Positions 1 to 11,153 of a stretch of DNA of 64,000 bases are shown here, one piece after another; position 1 is the stretch's first letter; every line of letters starts with the position of its first letter. The stretch is from Siphonodentalium dalli (Eukaryota; Mollusca; Scaphopoda; Gadilida; Siphonodentaliidae). The notes beneath the pieces were generated by a model that saw only the letters and a program-made list of their open reading frames with translations, had not been told where the DNA came from and did not search any database. The stretch is taken from positions 128,531,989 to 128,595,988 of the forward strand of contig CP136068.1 of the NCBI GenBank assembly GCA_032622095.1. Reading direction: 5' to 3'. A program made the translations under genes and the position numbers.

Positions 1-532
1 ATTTGGCCATGGGTTTGGGGAAATAGGTACACATGGAGTTAATATGGCCAATGGTGAGGTCAATAGGTGTGCAATTATTGACTATGATCATGAATGTGGT
101 GAATATGTATACATACAGTGACTATATGGTACATGTGTGATTCTATAGTCACGGGTGGGGTGTATGGGAGTGTATGTGTATAAAGCGAGTGATTATATGA
201 CCATTGGTGACCATCTGGATGAGGGGTATTTGAATAAAGCGAGTATTATATGGCCATTGATGGGGTGCATATGTATACCTGGAATGACTACATGGTCATG
301 GTGGAGTGTATATGCATATATTGAGTGGCTATTTGGCCATGGGTGTGGGTAATAGGTACACATGAAGTGGCTGTATGGCCAATGGTGATGTCAATAGGTA
401 TACAATGATTGACTGTATAGTCATGAATGTGGTGAATATGTGTAATATTGTGACGATATGGTCATGGGTCAAGTGTATTACCTATACCTGGTGTACCTGT
501 ATTGTTACTGATAGGTGTATGGTGATGTGCAT
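1..532. repeat. ~41-bp degenerate minisatellite with a 330-bp higher-order period
   Basis: Short units built around TATGGTCAT or TATGGCCA followed by a GTG-rich stretch and ATGTATA recur about every 40 bases. The block starting at position 1 (ATTTGGCCATGGGT) returns almost unchanged at position 331, so eight short units form a 330-bp larger unit. The array runs off the left edge of the window and is cut at about 530 by an insert, resuming near 1155. Reading frames inside it follow the repeat and look non-coding. Confidence 0.75.
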
Positions 533-1160
533 GGGTTTTTACAATTAGGAGATAAACATACCCTGTTGAGTTGTACATTCTGGGATTCGAGCATGAAAAC
601 AGTTTGTGAACGAGCCGGCTTGCCGGCGAGTTCACAAACTGTTTTCATGCTCGAATCCCAGAATGTACAACGAAACAGGGTACGTTTATCTCCATTGTAA
701 TTCAATCTGGCAAGGAATTTGCAAAAAAACTGTATAAAAAGTATTATTTAGTCATTTTCATGACACGAATCGAGACTTTCATTTCGCCGTTGTCACCGTG
801 CACAAATCATTGGGTGTGTCCATTGCGTTACTCGGAACACTGCTCCGTAACCATTTCCTGTGGGGCGGGTTGGCTCGTTTCGCCACTCCGTTCTGCGCCG
901 ATCAAATTGTACCGTACCACATTCAGATTTGATGCACGCTGAAGCGGCCGATGAACGGTATCTATAGACAACAACGCGCGGGTGTGTTCGTTTCGCTACT
1001 CGTTCTGCGCCGATTACATTTGACCGTGCTACATTCAGATTTGATGCACGCTGAAGCGGCCGATGTCGGTGAATCGAAAACGAAAGTTAGCCGCTCTCGG
1101 CCAATGAGAATGCTTGATTTTAGTGACAAATACTCAATTGAATTACAATTATTGGTGAAC
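528..1160. mobile_element. Insert interrupting the minisatellite; contains a long hairpin
   Basis: This ~630-bp stretch has a different composition and splits the 41-bp minisatellite. GGTGATG lies on both sides (521-527 and 1161-1167) and could be a 7-bp target duplication, although the surrounding repeat could produce the same match by chance. Its left part is a near-perfect palindrome; its right part carries an imperfect direct repeat with an offset of 112 bp (about 866-953 and 978-1066, sharing GATGCACGCTGAAGCGGCCG). No coding region is recognised. It may be a non-autonomous transposon, but its exact ends are unclear. Confidence 0.45.
540..702. repeat. Near-perfect palindrome (hairpin), arms ~80 bp
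   Basis: The arms 541-620 and 621-702 are reverse complements with only a few mismatches. The centre is GCCGGC-TT-GCCGGC at 614-627, so there is almost no loop. Reading frames on both strands through this segment look alike simply because of the symmetry. Confidence 0.9.
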
Positions 1161-1290
1161 GGTGATGGATGAGGTGTATGTGTAAACAGCGAGCGACTAT
1201 ATTGTCAGCTGTGTGGTGTTTATTTATATATGAAGTGACTTATGTTACTGGTGGGTTGTGCATGTGTATCTTGGGTGGATACCGCTTTCC
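1155..1290. repeat. Continuation of the ~41-bp minisatellite
   Basis: GAGGTGTATGTGTAAACAGC, then GACTATATTGTCAGC and a GTGTTTATTTATATATGAAGTG stretch repeat the grammar of positions 1-530 (compare 165-200). This supports the view that 528-1160 is an insertion into a once continuous array. Confidence 0.6.
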
Positions 1291-1439
1291 ACAATAACTC
1301 AATGATATGTTAATCGACAGAGAGGTCACGTCAGAGAGTCCTCCTTTTTGGTGGCGTTTATACACAATGGAGGAAATGCTAAACGACTTTCCTGACAACA
1401 ATTGATAAACTGTTAGGCTAATGGGCTATAGTAGCCACA

Positions 1440-2620
1440 TATTATGGTCCCTCTCAGTTCCGATTCAAAGTTCTGCCAATTTCTTTTCAAAAACATGGCC
1501 AGAATCCCAAAAAGACGTTTACGCACAATTCCACACTTCATACTTTAAAATTAAATGTTAATGACTCATAATGTACTGTGACAACCAGAATATAGTATTT
1601 AGTTGTCAGTCGATTAACTAACATGTCTAATAACCATGTGAGTCACACTGTGCTACAGTTTCACAACGTCAGAGCATTATGTTCCGGCTATATGTGAAAA
1701 TCAACTTTTTACCCAATTTATTTGCCATTTTGGAAGCCATCTTGAGTAATTTGGTCATTAAACACCTTAGTGTGACACATTTAAGATAGATTAAGACAAT
1801 AAACATCTTTCGAAACTAAGATAGTTACATTTTGCTTGACAAAAATGGTTAAAACCTGAGAAGATATTTTTTGCCGATATATATGTCAAGTTTGTGAGAG
1901 TAAAATCCAATATTCCCCAGTAATGTCTTTGTTATAATAGTGGCAAGTAACCAAAGTGCATCAAGCATCTTAGTTTTCAATGTATAGAAGGCAGAATATC
2001 CAATTGTATTCATCAACCACGACTTGTAAGCTATTGCAGGGCACACTGGGGCAATATATATCATTTTCCATATTTTGGCGGCCATTTTGGTGGCCATTTT
2101 GAGCCAAGGTAACAACTTTTGTTCCTATGAGTTGGAATATCGATGGGTAATGGTATTCTCAATTACATTCCACAGTTCTGCTCATTCCTTGTTGAAATAT
2201 GTATAGAAACCCAATTGTGAATATTTTTGGTGAAATTTTATACCGCGTTCTGTAAAATCAAACATTTAAGGGATCAGAAGGCGCTAGGAACCCAATAATT
2301 GCTTTTTTCATTACCCCAATGATAACTTAATATAAATATATAAAAATAAGGTCACAATCCTCAATCAGTTCCAAACAGTAGAAACTGATATAGAACATAT
2401 TAGTGAAAAAAAGTCATATTTTCCACTTCCTGCGGCCATTTTGACGGACATTTTGAATAAATGAAATTTATTTATACATTTAAATAAGGAGTACTCAATT
2501 ATCAATAGAACGACACATCGCACGACTTAATACCACATAAACTCCCTGCGTGATTGTAAATTAAAATTTGCCAGGTCAGATAATCAAAACACGTGACCAT
2601 TGACTACCTATATACATCCA
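1440..2620 (-). repeat. Degenerate ~175-bp repeat units with GGCCATTTTGG boxes
   Basis: Boxes of the form GCCATTTTGGnnGCCAT occur at about 1728-1750, 2077-2102 and 2433-2455, spaced about 352 bp apart (two units of ~176). The context also repeats: AGTTCTGCCAATTTC near 1472 resembles AGTTCTGCTCATTCC near 2173. The units are on the minus strand relative to the related plus-strand units at 3.4 kb. No gene is seen. The interval 1290-1440 holds nothing recognisable. Confidence 0.5.
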
Positions 2621-3245
2621 TGTTCTCGTGAAATGTTGTAGAAAACTGCCCTGGCCTATGTTCTCGTGGAAAATCATGAAAACATCGGTATTGTTCATTG
2701 TTTAATTACGTTATGCATGCGTAAGCTCACACACTGTACTTTTTCCGATATATCTTCAAAATAAATAAAAAATAATATAATCGGTGGCACTTTAAGAAAA
2801 ATATCGAGTCAGGTGCCCATGTAACGCTATCGACGTAAACACTTATTATATACAGTTCGAATAAAACTGAGTTTGAAAATATACCTATAGTTTTAGTATT
2901 AATTTTGAGATAAATATTTCCCCTACCCCTAATAAGGATTTTATCGCAAAAAATCGCAGTAGTTTGTTGAAAATCGCTATAAAATGAAAAAGCCCCCACG
3001 CCCGAGTGGCAAACAAGACGAAAAATGTGTGAAATACATCCTTCTAACGGAATAACATAGTCGGCAAAAATCCGCACAGGGGGAGGGTGGCCATATGGTA
3101 GCTCACGGTCTAAAGTGTTGTGCGTCAACTCTGTGCAAATATAGCATATCTGTCGAATTCTACCAAGTTATATATTTTTGGAAATGGAAGGGTACTCCCT
3201 ATATAAAGATGTTCCTACTTACATTATATCTCTCCAAGTATTGAC
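2621..3245. other. No feature recognised
   Basis: This is AT-rich single-copy-looking sequence. A 133-codon open frame lies on the minus strand (3128-2727), but its composition is like the surrounding non-coding DNA, no domain or motif is visible and there are no convincing exon borders. Confidence 0.5.
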
Positions 3246-3435
3246 ATAATAGACAAAAACTTAACCCTCCCCCCCCCCCCCCCATTTCAAAATTTCATAT
3301 ATAACCATGCAGTTTGTGTTCCAACAAATAAATTGACAATGCACAGTTTACCTTGTCATATGGTGTAGAATCGTACGGGGACACTGATAATGTAAAACAT
3401 CGTTCAAATCCTAGATAAAGAAGGTAATAAAATCC

Positions 3436-3620
3436 AAGATGGCGTCCAAGATGGCCGCCAATTTTTATATTGACGCTCTATACACCAGATGTATGCTAAC
3501 CGGACTAGATAATCGCGAGTGCTTTATATAATATGGCATTGTCTTGGATGGAGTCTGTATCTTAATACGTATAAGGCAACTAACGACGTAAAACCGATGA
3601 TGGAGACCAAAATGGCCGCC
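3436..3620 (+). repeat. Paired ATGGCGGCC boxes in the left arm of P1
   Basis: AAGATGGCGTCC (3436-3447), AAGATGGCCGCC (3448-3459) and AAAATGGCCGCC (3609-3620) are about 165 bp apart, the unit length seen in related repeats in this window. Each resembles the established YY1/Pho-type zinc-finger site AAnATGGCGGC. Binding is not shown by sequence alone. Confidence 0.55.
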
Positions 3621-4439
3621 AAAATAAACAGAACTGTTCCGATAGAACGACAAACTTCTGAGTTGCAATAAAATCACATGGTATGACTGTTGTAGCTTAT
3701 TTGTTCGTACATATATGTCATTGTGTCCAACGTGATCCGTATCTGAAGAAACTAGGGGCATTAAGATGGTAACTGTTCTTTAATTTCTCGAAATAACGAC
3801 ACCATATAATGTCAAATTGCCTATATAGGACCGAATTTCAACCTGACATCAATGTTCTGCTACACGATGCTACAACTGCAAACATCCACATTAGTATAGC
3901 AATAATGGAAGCCGCAATGCCGATTAAAACATGCCTATGCACTAATAGTTGTATATTCAATTATCAATAAATAAAGGAGTTGTTCCATGCAAGTAGCACA
4001 TTAGACCCACAATTGTAAATCGTCTGGAGATAATTGACCTATCTCTATTCCCAATAATTGCGGATATGGTGTTTATACGAAAAAGTTGGCCAACTTTGTT
4101 CACATTAAACCCGCTAATGTTGTCAATTGCTTACCATGGTAGTTGGTTTCTACGCCCAAAGAAGTGATGTTACAATGTAATACGAACAATAATCACCAGC
4201 AATTTAGACCGAACTAAAATTGTTTTCTCTACATTTCCTCGGGATGCCACCACGCACGGAAATGGTTGTTTGCATAAGCAGTTCTAATTCGTATTTGTTA
4301 GTACTTCTCAACTCTGAGGATTTAGATAACAATGAACGGTTACATGTTCGTTGCAAATACTCATTTTATGAACTATTCGCAGTTGCAACAGTTTAAATAA
4401 ATTTCCCACCAACGTACTATATTCATGGGTGTCTCAGCA

Positions 4440-6640
4440 GTGGTTGACGAGTTAATTCACAAGTTTATGCCCTCACTTCCATCTCATTTTATTTCACACC
4501 GGCAGTTCAGGTTTCGCGTCGCTGTCGCAATATATTAATACATCTATTGAGCGTGTTGTTATGATGTTCATCCATTTCGTCAAGAGACGAAGAAATGATA
4601 TGTTTCTGCCATATTTTATATTGGATAAGGCCTGTCCATTCGTAAACCATTTCGTTAGACATTTAACCACCGATAACATGATTTCATCAAGCTGGTAATT
4701 ATCGGCACAGAGTAACATACATCTAGCGGATTTACATAGCCAGGTGACACGATTAAGTTGATATTCGGATGTTATATGGACATAATTTAATCATTAGCTG
4801 TCAACTCGGGGAACACTGTAAAACAGTTGGTTGGCACAATGTGCGCGAGCAGCCGAGAAGTTGCGATTCATGCGCGGGCTGCAATTGCACGCTTGTTAGT
4901 CCACCGTGACAGTATTGTTGGATTCAATTGACCTGACCAATCATATTATGCAATCAAAATACTCCTCAGCTGGATACGTGATTGGTCCCAACACGTAATT
5001 GTTTATCACAAATAATTCATAAATGGCATGGGTATATATAATTGAAAACTGGACGAATTTTATTAATATTGGGACTAAATTCAAATTATAAGAAATATTT
5101 CTTTATTCGATTTAATGAGGTGGTGAGTTAGAATCGACAATTTTGAAGTCAAAATAACTTTAATCTCATAACCTTAGTCGAGAATATGTTGATTTATTGA
5201 ATGTAACACTTAACTGGTTTTCAAAGGGAAAACATGTCTGCATTATTTGTGTGTAATTTTAAACGTACCATATTTCAACTCATGAAGTATATCGATCTAA
5301 TTCCTACCAGGTGTACACATAAGAAAGTAGAGAGATTACTAATTTAATATGCTTGAAGCGAAGAGTGTTGCTACTTTCGAAGTTTCATATGTGTGGGATA
5401 ATATGTGTAAGTTTACTATATGCCTTGCCACCTGTCGCCGAAGAATCTATATTATGAGCAAATAGGTTCAACAGCCATCAAATGTCCTACTTCGATTGTC
5501 TATATATGTCACACATTGAATCCAACGACAAAAACTTGATAAGAACGTGGCATTGTCGAACATAGGACCGTCGCCACATGCAACGATGGAACCTGGTTTG
5601 ATTGTATGGTGCTCACAATGTAAACTTACTCAAAATATACTGACCCATTACGGCTTCAAATTCCTCAATATTAAGCTAAACATAAGGATTCAAAATCAAT
5701 TGTTTTCTGGGACGTCTACTACCACACCTATGTAGATTATCTGATATTTGTGATAATCGCATGCTTGCATATATGCTTTCGGCCAGATACATATAAATGT
5801 TTCACGCATACCGTAAAATGTATCCTGGGGACAATTAACAGAATCATGAATATTTGATATATATCAGATAAGTAGGTTGTTCATTGCAGAAAATTGGCAA
5901 TCGTGTAAAGGAGCTGCTACTTGTTGTTTGTGTTAAAAGTACTCCACGGCTAGTATATTTCTCGAGAATGCCTTACATACAAATGTGTAGCGGATATACT
6001 CCAAAACAGATCAGAAAACTAATTCCGCGGCTATGGCTGGTAACATGTGACCAACGAGTTGTCATCCTGTTGTTTGAAATGGATCAGCATCAGCGAAAGG
6101 GACAATTTTAGTATGACAAGCATCATTCTAATGCCTAAGCAACTGAGTATGTGAACTTTTGAGCGCGTCTTCTATCTGTGTGGCTTTCTAATCCTTGTAC
6201 TTTTCATTTTTGGATAATTGCCTACATTGCTCCATACTGATATATAAATTGGATGATATAGTTTTATCCCATTCGGGTACTGTACGTGCGATACCTACAG
6301 TGTGAGACCAACTTTCATGCAACCAAAATTCATGTGACTTAGTACAATCAATACCCAGGCCTCACACTTACCGTTGACATTTAAAGCATTAGCATTTACA
6401 AATCAGGGTTCAGTTTTGATAACATTCTACCTGTTCCAACCAAACGCTGAAAGTTAGTTCTGTGCAACATTCTTGGGGTGAGCTCCAAGTAACTTGATAT
6501 TATTTAAAACGACCAATGTCTTGTATGAAGTAAAATACTGAATGCATATAATGAGTTTAGATATATTGTGATAGCACCGTTAATTCTTGACACCCGGGAA
6601 GATATAAAATAATATGGAAGCGAAGGCATATATATAACTC
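4440..6640. other. Central part of P1; no gene recognised
   Basis: AT-rich sequence with short open frames only (for example 5547-5735 and 5884-6111 on the plus strand). CCAAT-like motifs (GACCAATCA near 4937, TGATTGGTCC near 4981) lie upstream of TATATATAA near 5033, an arrangement that could be a core promoter. No coding region follows, so it is not called. Confidence 0.35.
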
Positions 6641-7462
6641 GTCGAAGTCATCAGCCACTACTCAGACATACATGATCTATAGTACATTAGCAGGACAATA
6701 ATTATACTATTGTTCGTCAATATGTATTCAATAAAATAATTAATACACCTGCAACCGCGTATAGCAAGCGGCGTAGAATTAATTACTGCTAAGCAAATAC
6801 TCAAATGAACTGCTAAAGTAAATAAGCATAAATCCACGTCTGATGTGACCATAGCAGCTGCGATAATATAGCGACACAGATACGTATCATGTCAGGTTTA
6901 TTTGAGATTTGTTTCGGTTATTTCAATGGAACATCACTCGACTGAACGCGAAAACCAATGACCCCAGTACGCATTGACAACATTGACGAGATATATAAAC
7001 TAAGTTGTCCATTCTTTGCATACCCCAACTTATCAGGATTCTGAATTTGTTGTCATTGCTTGACGGTTTGTGTAAGCGCGTTTGATGAGTCATTACCATG
7101 GATACCTACATTGGTTATTGAGAATTGAATATGTATATTTAGTCGGCATTGTAGCTTCAATTCTTATTGTACTAATATCAAAGTCAGCAGTTTCATCACC
7201 AAGCAGAACGTTGACTTGTATACCACAAAATCGATGTAAGGTTGAAACACGGTCACATTGTGGCAATTTGGCATTACATGTCGATTTTGAGAAAAAATGA
7301 GCATTTACTTTCTCAATGCCAACAGCTTTATCGGATTCGGATCACATTATCAACATACATATATGCACGAACGAATAATCTAAAAATAAAACTCATAACA
7401 TGCAGATGAGATAACATTGCAACTCGGAAGCCGGTAATTTTATCGTAACATTTTTTAGTTTT

Positions 7463-7650
7463 ATGGCGGCCATTTTGGCCGCCATCATCGGTTTTACGTA
7501 ACCAGTTGACTTATACATATTACGATACAGCCTGTATGAAATAAAGATCAGCTACAATAAAGCACTTGCGATTTTTCCAGTCCGGTGTGCACACTCGCTG
7601 TGCACAGAGTGTCAATATAAAACTTGGCGGCCATATTGGACGCCATCTTG
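7463..7650 (-). repeat. Paired ATGGCGGCC boxes in the right arm of P1
   Basis: ATGGCGGCC-ATTTT-GGCCGCCAT (7463-7485) is itself a perfect small palindrome. About 160 bp further, GGCGGCCATATTGG and GCCATCTTGGATT (7625-7652) are the inverted partners of the boxes at 3436-3459. They carry YY1-like cores on both strands. Confidence 0.55.
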
Positions 7651-7827
7651 GATTTTATTACCTTCATAATCTAGGATTTGAACGGAATCTTACATTATCC
7701 GTGTTCCCGGATGGTTCTGCCCTGTATGACACTACAAAATGTGCATCGTCGATGTTTTATTCGAAACAACCTGCATGAGTGCATTTAAGTGGATATTTGT
7801 GAAATTGGTGTGAGGGTTAAGCTTTTG

Positions 7828-7890
7828 TCGATTTTGTCGAAAACTAGAGTAATTTTGTAGATTTTGTCGTAAACTAGAGTAATTTTCCCA
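7828..7890. repeat. 31-bp tandem duplication
   Basis: GATTTTGTCGAAAACTAGAG and the following AATTTT are repeated as GATTTTGTCGTAAACTAGAG plus AATTTT with an offset of about 31 bp, just outside the P1 arm. Confidence 0.75.
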
Positions 7891-7935
7891 TAAGAAAATG
7901 ATGGTCGCATAAATTCCCCCGATATGCGACGGCCA

Positions 7936-7958
7936 CCCCCCCCCCCCCCCCCCCCCCC
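7936..7958. repeat. Poly-C tract (23 C)
   Basis: An uninterrupted run of C follows CGACGGCCA. It is one of several long C or G runs in this window (also about 3269, 42174, 43403, 48263 as G, 53679 and 62166). The glycine-rich frame read on the opposite strand is an artefact of this run. Confidence 0.9.
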
Positions 7959-7959
7959 A

Positions 7960-8535
7960 GCACAGCCTAGACTAAAAAGCATGCAATTTCCAGTTTGGAC
8001 CTTCACATATAGTGAAGTATATTATTAAGGAACAAATAATAACTAAGAAATATATTCCCTGCGTTATTTTTTCGACATTATAAGGTTCCGTGTCAAAACT
8101 TCAAAAAGTTCCCAGCTTTTGTACTGGTGGAATATGATATCTGCGGGCGTTAGCCATAGTAGAGATTCGTGGCATGCATGATCTAGTATATATCTGCATT
8201 TTTTCAGAAGCGATCGGTTACTAGAATAAATATATCATGTCCGATATAACACCAATAAATTACTATTGACCTAACCACTAAAAGCGGCCAGCAGGATAAT
8301 TGGGGGTACTTTTCAAAGTTGGAAATAACAACTATAATAGGAAGATATGAATATCGTCCCTTTATGAATTCGATACAAGAGGCATAACCCAACATCAAAT
8401 TAAAAAAAGAGATTAAAATCAGTGTCATACTAAATCGGTACCATTTTTGTTTATGTGACGAAATGACATGTCTCGATCCGTGCGAAAGACTAGTCATGAT
8501 GGTACATGGTAAGATAGTCAACTAGCAATAAATTG
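7960..8535. other. No feature recognised
   Basis: AT-rich sequence. A 105-codon minus-strand frame (8521-8204) has no recognisable motif and no supporting context. Confidence 0.45.
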
Positions 8536-8539
8536 GTCA

Positions 8540-8960
8540 AAATTATGTTATGAATGAGCGATTGAGTGATCTTGTTAAAGTCATATGATGTACTTCTTCG
8601 ACTTCGTGAAACTGATAAGTTAGTACTCAGGCGCTATGCCAACCTGGGGAATGTAGCATTCTACTAACATCGCCGGAAATTTCAAAGAAATCGACCATAC
8701 CACTCCCTAGATAACATCGTCTGAACTACGCTCAATTGTAAATATATAAATCACGATTCGGGACGCAACTATCGACGATAAACTCACACAAATGATTTCG
8801 ACATTAAGAGTCACTGCATGTAATTAATATATAAGAATGGAAGCGTGTGTTGTCAATTTGGATTAATATTAGTAGAACTTTGAGCAAGATTGTTCCCAAT
8901 TTCTATTTTATCACACAACCGGAGTGTTTCACATCACTTTAATGTCAGTTAGAAAGGAAA
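8540..8960. repeat. Dispersed repeat, copy 1 (partner at 50.39-50.67 kb)
   Basis: GTTAAAGTCATATGATG, AATGTAGCATTCTACTA, AATCGACCATACCACTCC and GAACTACGCTCAA occur here in the same order and orientation as at 50385-50665. The copy here is longer: about 200 extra bases lie between the last shared landmark and the final shared stretch (CACATCACTTTAA). Neither copy has an open frame across it, so this is an old non-coding interspersed repeat. Confidence 0.65.
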
Positions 8961-9061
8961 CATTTTGTCAGTATTAACTAAAATCAGTCAGCGCAAAAGG
9001 CTGCAAAACAAATTTAATCGGAAGACTGAGCATTTGGTGTTATGTTATTACGAGCGCAATT

Positions 9062-9323
9062 TGTCTGCGCAAGCCTTGAAATAGTGTGTCTGTCATTTGC
9101 AGAATGAGGTTCCCAGAGGGTGAATTTAGTAATGCTACCCCGCATAGCATCACCAAATACACCCTCTGGGAACCTCATTCTGCTGAGGTGTAAGCAGAAT
9201 GGGGTCCCCAGAGGGTGAATTTTGTGATGCTAGCCCGATATGCGGGGTAGCATCACTAAATTCACCCTCTGGGGACCTCATTCTGCAAATGACAGGCACA
9301 CTATTTCAAGGCTTGTGTCTGCG
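9062..9323. mobile_element. hAT-like MITE with 8-bp target site duplication
   Basis: The element proper is 9070-9315. It begins CAAGCCTTGAAATAGTGTG and ends with the reverse complement CACACTATTTCAAGGCTTG; the terminal inverted repeats extend about 80 bp with few mismatches. TGTCTGCG flanks it on both sides (9062-9069 and 9316-9323). An 8-bp duplication with termini starting CA and ending TG fits the hAT superfamily. The 246-bp element has no coding capacity. Internally each half is again a palindrome, so the block GCAGAATGAGGT plus CCCAGAGGGTGAATTT appears four times in alternating orientation. Confidence 0.85.
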
Positions 9324-9764
9324 CACTGTGGTGCGCGATCACATAGTTTCCACAAACAGATAATATTTTTGTATTGCGTAAAACCCACCGAAGTGCTCTA
9401 AGGGTACGTTCATACGCTGGCAAAATTATTCTGCAAACTGCAAAAATGCCATGCCCGATGGTCGTTTTAATAGCTGTCATTTTTGCAGGTTGCCGACTAT
9501 AGCTCCGTCGTGGCTGATCAGGATGATGGTAAAATGTTCCAATTAGTTATGAAAAAAGAATAATGTCAAAATATTAACCAGGAGTAAAAAAGCAGGGAAA
9601 TGGTGGATTTAGCACTGTCAAATTCAACTATAATAGTTACACGACGAGTGTAATATTCATCCTCCACAGTCATGCAGACATTCACTATGTCTAGGTCCTT
9701 ACAATTGGACATCTTCAAGGGCTCTATTTTGTGTTTGTTTGGACATATTTTATTTGAACCCCTT
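9324..9764. other. No feature recognised
   Basis: No convincing frame or repeat, apart from a short inverted pair (CTGCAAACTGCAAAAATG near 9431 against CATTTTTGCAGGTTGC near 9479). Confidence 0.45.
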
Positions 9765-10270
9765 TATACAACAATACGTTTTATTACATGATCCTACCCT
9801 TATTCCAGTCAATAAACCCATTCTATAAATTGTTATATAAACGTTCGTTTCATAACAGGAAATAGGGCCAAATGACCTGTGACTTCCGATGTGTCGTCTA
9901 CGTACGCTACATCTCAAAATACTATGGCTTCCAATATTTTTCCAATAAACTCCAATTAATGAAAAGTTTGAAAAGTTATTTCAATAAATATACGCCATTA
10001 AATACGTTAGAGTCTTTATTTATCTGGGACTATTTCTTTACGCGGGCAAACAACGCATAGTTACGTGAAATGTCATCGCAGGCCTCTCGAAGCTGATGTT
10101 AGTTTCACGTCCCATCTGTTGCTTTAAGTATGTTTTATTGAGGTTTTGGATCATGTAATACATGGAATATACAACTCGTCACCAGTTTATAGCGGAATTT
10201 ACAAAACTCGTCCAGTAAATTAGGTCGTTTTGTAATTCTGCTTTAAACTGGGGCTCTTTGTAGACCATCT
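9765..10270 (+). repeat. ~500-bp dispersed repeat, copy 1 (inverted partner at 63.19-63.74 kb)
   Basis: ATGATCCTACC, ACCCATTCTATAAATTGT, AAACGTTCGTTT, ATACTATGGCTTCCAATAT, AGTCTTTATTTAT, GGGACTATTTCTTT, GTTAGTTTCACGTCCCAT and TTTATAGCGGAATTTACAAA all recur in reverse order and orientation at 63190-63740. The 62-codon frame inside (9872-10060) is not conserved as a protein in the other copy. It is probably a non-autonomous element; its true ends were not determined. Confidence 0.75.
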
Positions 10271-10750
10271 ATATATAATTAAGGAAGTACAGTATAAAAT
10301 ATCATACCAGGTAATCAAGGGATGGGAGCACTTGTCCGATTTTACACAATAAAACCACAATCTGTACGTTTTTTATATCAAAAGATAATCAATCACAGAG
10401 GTACATTCACTCAATGGTATGTACATGTGTTGGTACACATAACACATTCTGCTAGTTTGTATTGTGCAGTCGCATCGATAGTTAGAAACAAACTGGCTGG
10501 GGCGAGATTAAGACATCCATGTGCTTATCAAACAATCGCACACGAACTGGATCCTCCCGATTGCTGCATTGGTTGCCCTGGTAACAGATCAGCAGGAGGT
10601 TCGTCGAAGTATCTTGGAAAATATACCCTGGAATGAGAGGGGTTAATGCGTAATATAGAACGTAAAGATTTTGCTTGAGTTGAATGTATCTAGGGATATA
10701 TATTGCTTGATAATACGTGAGCATTATTGTATAAATGTGCATACATTTAA
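10271..10750. other. No gene supported; one 104-codon open frame
   Basis: A plus-strand open frame (10322-10636) is the longest here. It has scattered Cys residues near its end but no recognisable domain, and nothing marks it as an exon. I see no repeats. Confidence 0.4.
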
Positions 10751-10765
10751 TATTGGTTCTACTTT

Positions 10766-10925
10766 TCCCACAGCGTTACGATAGAGACGCCCCACCTGAG
10801 CCACATTCCCCATATCGTTACGATAAACACGATCCCTGAACCAATGTGTTCATAAACCTATATTCACATACACTCGATATTGCTTCCCCCGCAGCGTTAC
10901 GATAGACACGCCTCCTGAGACAATG
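10766..10925. repeat. Short degenerate tandem repeat (CAGCGTTACGATAGA)
   Basis: CAGCGTTACGATAGAGACGCC near 10772, TATCGTTACGATAAACACG near 10813 and CAGCGTTACGATAGACACGCC near 10894 are each followed by a CCTGAG or CCTGAA and an AATG-containing segment. Three copies with unequal spacing. Confidence 0.6.
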
Positions 10926-11153
10926 TTTTCAGACACATATGAACTACAATGAGTCAATGTGTTAATATGTCTATGAACCGGACATGAACGATATGTACAC
11001 TGCTTGAGTATTCAGTACGTTTGGATTCGGCAAACTATTTGTTTTGGTCTATAATTAGTGTTGTTATCCTTCGTCCCATTTCCCCCTCCTCCGATTGACT
11101 GAGGGCGCATCACACATGTCATTCCACCACCAGGGGGTAACGTTTCAGCAATG

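Larger units (their letters stand above)
3246..7835. repeat. Large imperfect palindrome P1 (4.6 kb)
   Basis: The left arm from about 3246 to at least 4300 aligns, as reverse complement, with about 6750-7835. Landmarks: ACTTAACCCTC (3259-3269) pairs with GAGGGTTAAG (7812-7821); AATCCTAGAT...AAGGTAATAAAATCC (3407-3435) pairs with GGATTTTATTACCTTC...ATCTAGGATTTG (7649-7679); GTAAAACCGATGATGG (3587-3602) pairs with CCATCATCGGTTTTAC (7482-7497). Arm identity is lower than in the palindrome at 43-48 kb, so this one is older or less homogenised. The interval 4440-6640 between the clear arms has only patchy inverted similarity. No reading frame within it is convincing. Confidence 0.8.

Noticed and set aside
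1-1290. Telomeric or subtelomeric repeat
   Set aside because: The left-end minisatellite is not TTAGGG-like; no telomere repeat was found anywhere in the window.
2727-3128. 133-codon minus-strand open frame
   Set aside because: Composition matches AT-rich non-coding DNA; no motif, homologous copy or splice signals; likely chance.
4930-5045. Two CCAAT-like boxes followed by a TATATATA sequence
   Set aside because: Looks like a core promoter, but no exon or reading frame follows and AT-rich sequence gives TATA matches easily.
7785-8006. Minus-strand frame with a Gly run
   Set aside because: The Gly run is only the translation of the poly-C tract at 7936-7958.
10322-10636. 104-codon plus-strand frame
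   Set aside because: No recognisable domain, and the overlapping minus-strand frame is of similar quality; not enough to call a gene.
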